Positions 6,777 to 9,779 of a DNA stretch of 9,779 nt are shown piece after piece (positions within the stretch are counted from its first letter, which is position 1; each line of letters begins with the position of its first letter). The stretch lies in NCBI GenBank assembly GCA_007116205.1, contig SKIY01000087.1, positions 1 through 9,779 on the forward strand, given 5' to 3'. Origin of the DNA: Candidatus Izemoplasma sp. (GTDB taxonomy: Bacteria > Bacillota_I > Bacilli_A > Izemoplasmatales > Izemoplasmataceae). The position numbers and the translations under genes are program-made. A model generated the notes under the pieces. The model did not search any database, was not told the DNA's origin, and was given only the letters and a program-made list of their open reading frames with translations.

Positions 6777-7881
6777 AATATTGGTAATAACGCGTCTTGA
6801 TTTTCCCGTTAAATAAAACACGAGTACGGTCAGCTTTTTGTTTAAAAATCCCTTCAACGCCTGGATAACTTGAAATAACATAATATGAATAGCTAGGATG
6901 TTTCTTCATTAAAAGACCAAAATCTTTATACAATACTTCTGCATCTTTTGTCGTTTCTAAACGTTCTCCATACGGTGGATTGGTAATAATGATGCCATAG
7001 TCTTTACCATATTCACGAATTTTAAAATCTGCAACTTGGAAATCAATAATATCCTCAACACCTGCTTCAGTTGCATTTTCTTCTGCATAACGCATCAGTT
7101 TAGGGTCTATATCTGAGGCGTATAGCCTCGCACTGCTTTCCATAATAATGTTTTTATACGCGGCTTTTTTTACCGACTGATATACAGTTTTATCAATCCA
7201 TGGAAAATGTAAAAACGCAAAACTACGGTTCAAACCAGGCGCAATATTTTTAGCAATCATTGCTGCTTCTATAACAATGGTCCCTGCTCCACAAAAAGGA
7301 TCATACAACGTTCTTGATGCATCAAAAAAACTTAACTGCACCAATGCGCTCGCTAATGTTTCTTTTAAAGGGGCTTCGCCTTGATTTATACGATATCCTC
7401 TTTTATGTAATGCTGCGCCACTTGTATCGAGTAAAAACAGCGCTTGATCTTTTTGTAAATCTAATAAAAATGCGTACTTTTCTTTACTCTCTTCAAAAAC
7501 CGATACCTTGTATGCAGCTTTTAAATTTTCGATAAGTGCTTTATTAACAATCGACTGAATATCTCTTGGACTAAATAGTTTTGATTTCACGCTTTTTGCC
7601 TGAATATTGTATTGTCCATACTCTGACACAATTGGCTTCAGTTTTAATGTTTTAATAAAATCAAACAATTGATCATAACTTAACACCTTTTTTTCACCTA
7701 AAACCATAAAAATACGCTCCGCAGTACGTAAGTGAATATTTGCCATCATCATGGTTTTTATATCCCCAGAAAAAAACACTTTACCGTTACTACTTCTCGT
7801 TACGGTAAACTTTAACTGCTGAATCTCACGTTTTAATATCGCTTCAATACCAAATGCACATGTCGCTAAAAATTCCATCAT
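6757..7881 (-). CDS. THUMP-domain 23S rRNA guanine-N2 methyltransferase (YpsC/RlmL type)
   Basis: SAM-dependent RNA methyltransferase modifying a guanine N2 in 23S rRNA; homologues include B. subtilis YpsC and the N-terminal half of E. coli RlmL (G2445). The 374 residues match the stand-alone form. An N-terminal ferredoxin-like segment and THUMP domain span about 1-155 (FLATCAFGIEAILKREI near the start; FLLDTSGAALHKRGYR at 149-164 is the usual connector). The UPF0020 catalytic domain follows, with SAM motif I DPFCGAGTIVIEAA (194-207), acidic SDIDP (256-260) and the target-amino motif NPPYGER (301-307). All key residues are present. Two adjacent ATGs exist; 7881 has GAAGG 6 bases ahead, and starting at the second would drop one Met only. 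It is a single gene with its own terminator, and a housekeeping role is expected. Confidence 0.93.
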   Translation of the reverse strand: MMEFLATCAFGIEAILKREIQQLKFTVTRSSNGKVFFSGDIKTMMMANIHLRTAERIFMVLGEKKVLSYDQLFDFIKTLKLKPIVSEYGQYNIQAKSVKSKLFSPRDIQSIVNKALIENLKAAYKVSVFEESKEKYAFLLDLQKDQALFLLDTSGAALHKRGYRINQGEAPLKETLASALVQLSFFDASRTLYDPFCGAGTIVIEAAMIAKNIAPGLNRSFAFLHFPWIDKTVYQSVKKAAYKNIIMESSARLYASDIDPKLMRYAEENATEAGVEDIIDFQVADFKIREYGKDYGIIITNPPYGERLETTKDAEVLYKDFGLLMKKHPSYSYYVISSYPGVEGIFKQKADRTRVLFNGKIKTRYYQYYGPKPE

Positions 7882-7949
7882 ATCACAACCTTCACCGTTA
7901 TTTTATCACAAACCTGTAGAAAGCGTGCATTTTCGTTTATAATAATGAT

Positions 7950-7978
7950 ACTATATAAATAAAGATAGCACATGTTTA
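7950..7978 (-). promoter_or_regulatory. Putative promoter of the rRNA methyltransferase gene
   Basis: On the minus strand TAAACA (7978-7973; four of six to TTGACA), a 17-base spacer and TATAGT (7955-7950; five of six to TATAAT). The start would be near 7943, giving a leader of about 60 bases. The region is AT-rich, so other -10-like hexamers occur nearby. Confidence 0.45.
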
Positions 7979-7996
7979 TGTAAGCTTGTGTTTTAC

Positions 7997-8024
7997 TAAA
8001 AACGGAGTTTATAAGCCGTTTTTA
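7997..8024. repeat. Inverted repeat 1 upstream of sigma operon
   Basis: Perfect 9-base arms TAAAAACGG (7997-8005) and CCGTTTTTA (8016-8024) around a 10-base loop. It has the A/T-flanked look of an intrinsic terminator in either direction, but no gene ends here, so it may be an operator, a leader element or a terminator insulating the divergent promoters. Confidence 0.6.
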
Positions 8025-8037
8025 TAATAATTATTTG

Positions 8038-8073
8038 AGTACTTACAGATTTTATTTAATCTGAGTAAATACT
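8038..8073. repeat. Imperfect inverted repeat 2 upstream of sigma operon
   Basis: Arms AGTA/TACT, TTAC/GTAA and AGATT/AATCT pair in order around the loop TTATTT, interrupted by one C/A mismatch and a two-base bulge, giving 13 pairs over 36 bases. GAGTACTTA (8037-8045) also recurs as GAGTAAATACTTA (8063-8075), so the element combines a direct and an inverted repeat. Confidence 0.5.
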
Positions 8074-8114
8074 TAAAAAATATATTTCTTAGTTAATCCA
8101 ATAAAAACGCGTGT

Positions 8115-8137
8115 CTATTTGTTTAGTAAATGAATAG
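8115..8137. repeat. Quasi-palindrome 3 just upstream of the sigma ribosome-binding site
   Basis: CTATTTGTTTA and TAAATGAATAG flank a single G. As RNA this can form a hairpin of about ten pairs including two adjacent G-U pairs with a 3-base loop. It ends 10 bases before the GAGGTGA Shine-Dalgarno sequence, so it could affect translation of the sigma gene or bind a dimeric regulator. Confidence 0.5.
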
Positions 8138-8158
8138 CCGCTTTAGTGAGGTGACACC

Positions 8159-8689
8159 ATGACTGATGCTGCATTAGAAAATGCAATTACATTGCTCAAA
8201 CAAGGAGATCAATCAGGCTTTGATGTGATTTATGAAGCCACAAAGACTAAAGTCTATTATGCCATACTGACTATTTTAAAGGATTCATCACTTGCCGAAG
8301 ATATTATGCAAGAAACCTATTTAAAAGCGATTAAATACATTAAAAAGTATAATCGTAAACACTCTTTTGAGGCATGGATTATCACCATAGCTAAAAATAC
8401 TGCCATTAATACTTATAATAGACGCAAAAAAGAGTTAAATGTGGATGCGAGTGAAACCCCTGAAATATTTGGGGAAACGTTATCTACCTCAGAAGATCAA
8501 TATTACTTAAAGCAATTATTAGAAATACTAAATCCCATTGAAAAAGAAGTTATTATTCGTCATGTAATATTAGATGAGAAACATAAAACTATCGCAAAAG
8601 CATTAAACAAACCGTTAGGAACCATTACATGGATGTATCAAAATGCCTTACAAAAATTACGCAAGAAAGCAGGTGAAGAGGATGAATGA
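8159..8689 (+). CDS. ECF-type RNA polymerase sigma factor
   Basis: Small alternative sigma factor (176 residues) with only regions 2 and 4, which directs RNA polymerase to a stress or envelope regulon. Region 2 spans about 18-90, with the core-binding LAEDIMQETYLKA (45-57) and the -10 recognition helix FEAWIITIAKNTAIN (70-84) followed by basic YNRRKK. Region 4 spans about 118-168, with LNPIEKEVIIRHVI and the helix-turn-helix KTIAKALNKPLGTITWMYQNALQKLRK. The linker between them is short and acidic. The start ATG has GAGGTGA 4 bases upstream. Its last eight bases overlap the anti-sigma gene, so the two are translationally coupled. The partner suggests control by membrane sequestration. It is not SigI: SigI proteins are longer and lack a typical region 4. 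Confidence 0.9.
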   Translation: MTDAALENAITLLKQGDQSGFDVIYEATKTKVYYAILTILKDSSLAEDIMQETYLKAIKYIKKYNRKHSFEAWIITIAKNTAINTYNRRKKELNVDASETPEIFGETLSTSEDQYYLKQLLEILNPIEKEVIIRHVILDEKHKTIAKALNKPLGTITWMYQNALQKLRKKAGEEDE

Positions 8690-9437
8690 AAAAGATTTGA
8701 AACAATATATTAAAACACAAGCGCAACGCGATGTGCCCGATTTAAAACAAGAAATTTTAGCAAAAGCACGACAAAATCAAGCAAAACCTGGTTTCTTTGA
8801 ACAGTTCAAGCGCAAACCGCTACAACTTGTAAGTGCGTTTTCCTTAGTATTCATAACTGCTTTTTTAGTCATTTCATTCATCGGTCAAACTGAGGATTCA
8901 CCAAGTTACTCAACGCTTTATCTAGATATCAATCCGGCCTTTCAAATCGATTTTGATGAAGATGAAACCATTATCAACGTCATCACTTTATCAAATGAAG
9001 CCGATATCATTTATAGTCGTTTACCAGACTTTAAAACAACGGCACTTGATGATTATTTGGACTTAATCGTCGATGCATCTATTGATTTGGGATACTTAAC
9101 TGAAGAAAATCCGTATATTATGATTGATATTATTGATCAGAATCAAGACCGACATGAAGCGATGTTAACAGCATTAGAATCACGTATACCTGAGCATGCT
9201 CATGCGCGTATTCCAAACATTGAAATTGTACGTGGTAATGCCCACACACCCGATCAATCCGATGATCATCCTAGCGATTTACCACCAATGACCCCACAAA
9301 GATTACGAATCATTGAAGCAATCGCACTAGAAAGTGATTATACATTTGAAGACCTAGAAAACATGAATATGAGTGAACTGATGCGTATTGCAAGAGAATA
9401 CGGGGTTGAGCTTCATCCCGGCGGTCGACCAAATTAA
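8682..9437 (+). CDS. Membrane anti-sigma factor with RsgI-like extracytoplasmic domain
   Basis: A 251-residue single-pass protein that should hold the upstream sigma at the membrane until a signal arrives. Residues 1-46 are cytoplasmic and charged (likely sigma-binding; no zinc-binding HxxxCxxC). One membrane helix spans 47-68. Residues 78-170 resemble the RsgI periplasmic domain: LYLDINPAFQIDFDEDETII, then NEADI, an acidic helix (LDDYLDLIVDASIDLGYL) and YIMIDIIDQ. The D-I-N-P motif (82-85) corresponds to the Asn-Pro bond reported to self-cleave in clostridial RsgI. An acidic, His-containing linker (about 187-202) leads to a helical tail, TPQRLRIIEAIALESDYTFEDLENMNMSELM, which I cannot assign. 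ATG 8682 is chosen because AGGTGAAGAGG precedes it and it overlaps the sigma stop by eight bases; the frame is open further upstream (ATG 8643), but that would lie wholly in the sigma gene. A terminator follows directly. Confidence 0.85.
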   Translation: MNEKDLKQYIKTQAQRDVPDLKQEILAKARQNQAKPGFFEQFKRKPLQLVSAFSLVFITAFLVISFIGQTEDSPSYSTLYLDINPAFQIDFDEDETIINVITLSNEADIIYSRLPDFKTTALDDYLDLIVDASIDLGYLTEENPYIMIDIIDQNQDRHEAMLTALESRIPEHAHARIPNIEIVRGNAHTPDQSDDHPSDLPPMTPQRLRIIEAIALESDYTFEDLENMNMSELMRIAREYGVELHPGGRPN

Positions 9438-9460
9438 AAAGCCAAATTTTGGCTTTTTTT
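9436..9460. terminator. Bidirectional intrinsic terminator after the anti-sigma gene
   Basis: AAAAAGCCAA (9436-9445) pairs with TTGGCTTTTT (9449-9458) around a 3-base loop, with a T tract to 9460 on the plus strand and an A-run that gives T residues on the minus strand. It begins inside the anti-sigma stop codon and ends inside the stop codon of the convergent SDR gene. Confidence 0.85.
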
Positions 9461-9779
9461 ATTTTATATAATCCTTTAGTTCATTTAAAGCTTGCTTCAT
9501 CAATATATTTTGTGCATCTATGTCGCTTGTGATTTGAGCGGTTGAATGGGATTGTTCTAAATAGTAATACCCTGGTTCCTTGCGAGATTCGATGAGTTTC
9601 ATGTAGGTTGGCACGGTTTCTACTGGCAAAAACCCATTTCTAGTAAATAGACGCCAAAAACATGCATATAGTTTTGAGGTGTCCTTCGTGCCAATATCTG
9701 TTTTAACGCGCCCTGGGTGTACCGCATAAAAATCAACTCCCTCTAAATGGCGCTGAAAATAGTTCGTCATCATAACATT
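9459..9779 (-). CDS. Short-chain dehydrogenase, retinol-dehydrogenase-like (partial, 5' end beyond right edge)
   Basis: C-terminal part of an SDR; about 106 codons are visible and the frame stays open to the window edge (N-V-M-M...), so the apparent ATG at 9773 is internal. The segment NVMMTNYFQRHLEGVDFYAVHPGRVKTDIG matches the part after the catalytic YxxxK in retinol-dehydrogenase/WWOX-like SDRs (N-x-L-F-x-x-x-L-x-x-R-L-x-G, then V-x-x-x-H-P-G-x-V-x-T). The remainder, with PGYYYLEQ and a helical end, fits the variable C-terminal tail. The nucleotide-binding and catalytic residues lie outside the window, so cofactor and substrate cannot be judged. It converges on the sigma/anti-sigma operon and shares its terminator; no functional link is implied. 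Confidence 0.8.
   Translation of the reverse strand, partial: NVMMTNYFQRHLEGVDFYAVHPGRVKTDIGTKDTSKLYACFWRLFTRNGFLPVETVPTYMKLIESRKEPGYYYLEQSHSTAQITSDIDAQNILMKQALNELKDYIK

Larger units (their letters stand above)
7882..8158. other. Divergent intergenic region between the methyltransferase and sigma-factor genes
   Basis: The longest spacer in the window (277 bases). I see no coding region or tRNA in it. It holds the likely methyltransferase promoter (minus, left part) and three separate hairpin-forming repeats in the right part ahead of the sigma gene. A weak plus-strand promoter candidate is TTGTGT (7986-7991), 18 bases, TATAAG (8010-8015). No clear ECF-type autoregulated promoter stands out. 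The GAGGTGA at 8148-8154 is the sigma ribosome-binding site. Confidence 0.6.

Noticed and set aside
7882..7914. Two near-identical ATCACAACC / ATCACAAACC motifs upstream of the methyltransferase
   Set aside because: Short direct repeat in AT-rich DNA, one copy forming the ribosome-binding region; not enough to call an operator.
1..9779. CRISPR arrays, tRNA or rRNA genes, insertion sequences, phage or toxin-antitoxin modules
   Set aside because: No repeat-spacer pattern, structured RNA gene, transposase-like frame or terminal inverted repeats seen; the window is ordinary chromosomal gene content.

Overview
The window looks like a chromosomal segment from a low-GC Bacillota or Bacillota-related bacterium. 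The DNA is AT-rich, ribosome-binding sites are of the GGAGG/GAGGTG type, and intergenic space is short and filled with intrinsic terminators. UGA is used as a stop (the sigma-factor gene ends in TGA), so the mycoplasma code does not apply. The anti-sigma ectodomain is of the RsgI type known from Bacillota. I cannot place the genus; a deep lineage near Erysipelotrichia, Haloplasma or Izemoplasma is a guess.

Left part (1-4457, minus strand) is one tightly packed operon, read right to left: acetyl-CoA acetyltransferase-type thiolase, FabG-type short-chain dehydrogenase, KAS III-like condensing enzyme, then the LivH and LivM permeases of a Liv-type ABC importer (LivM runs off the left edge). The genes are spaced by -1 to 14 bases, so they are probably co-transcribed. 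A TetR repressor (4626-5225, plus) faces away from it. The divergent spacer holds a very good minus-strand promoter (TTGACA, 17 bases, TAAAAT) and, just downstream of its predicted start, two tandem inverted repeats resembling the Bacillus FadR box. The simplest reading is an acyl-CoA-responsive operon in which the Liv-type importer brings in a carboxylic acid (fatty, branched or aromatic) that the enzymes then process. The substrate is inference.

Middle part (5249-7881, minus) holds a MATE-family efflux pump and a THUMP-domain 23S rRNA guanine-N2 methyltransferase (YpsC/RlmL type). Both are ordinary genes, but the methyltransferase terminator is built partly from its own last codons.

Right part (7882-9437, plus) is a 277-base structured spacer followed by a two-gene signalling operon: an ECF-type sigma factor and an overlapping single-pass membrane anti-sigma factor. 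The anti-sigma ectodomain matches the RsgI periplasmic domain, including the D-x-N-P motif, followed by an acidic/His-rich linker and an unassigned helical tail. Pairing an ECF sigma (not SigI) with an RsgI-like sensor is the most unusual architecture here. The window ends in the 3' part of a retinol-dehydrogenase-like SDR gene (minus), convergent with the anti-sigma gene across a shared terminator.
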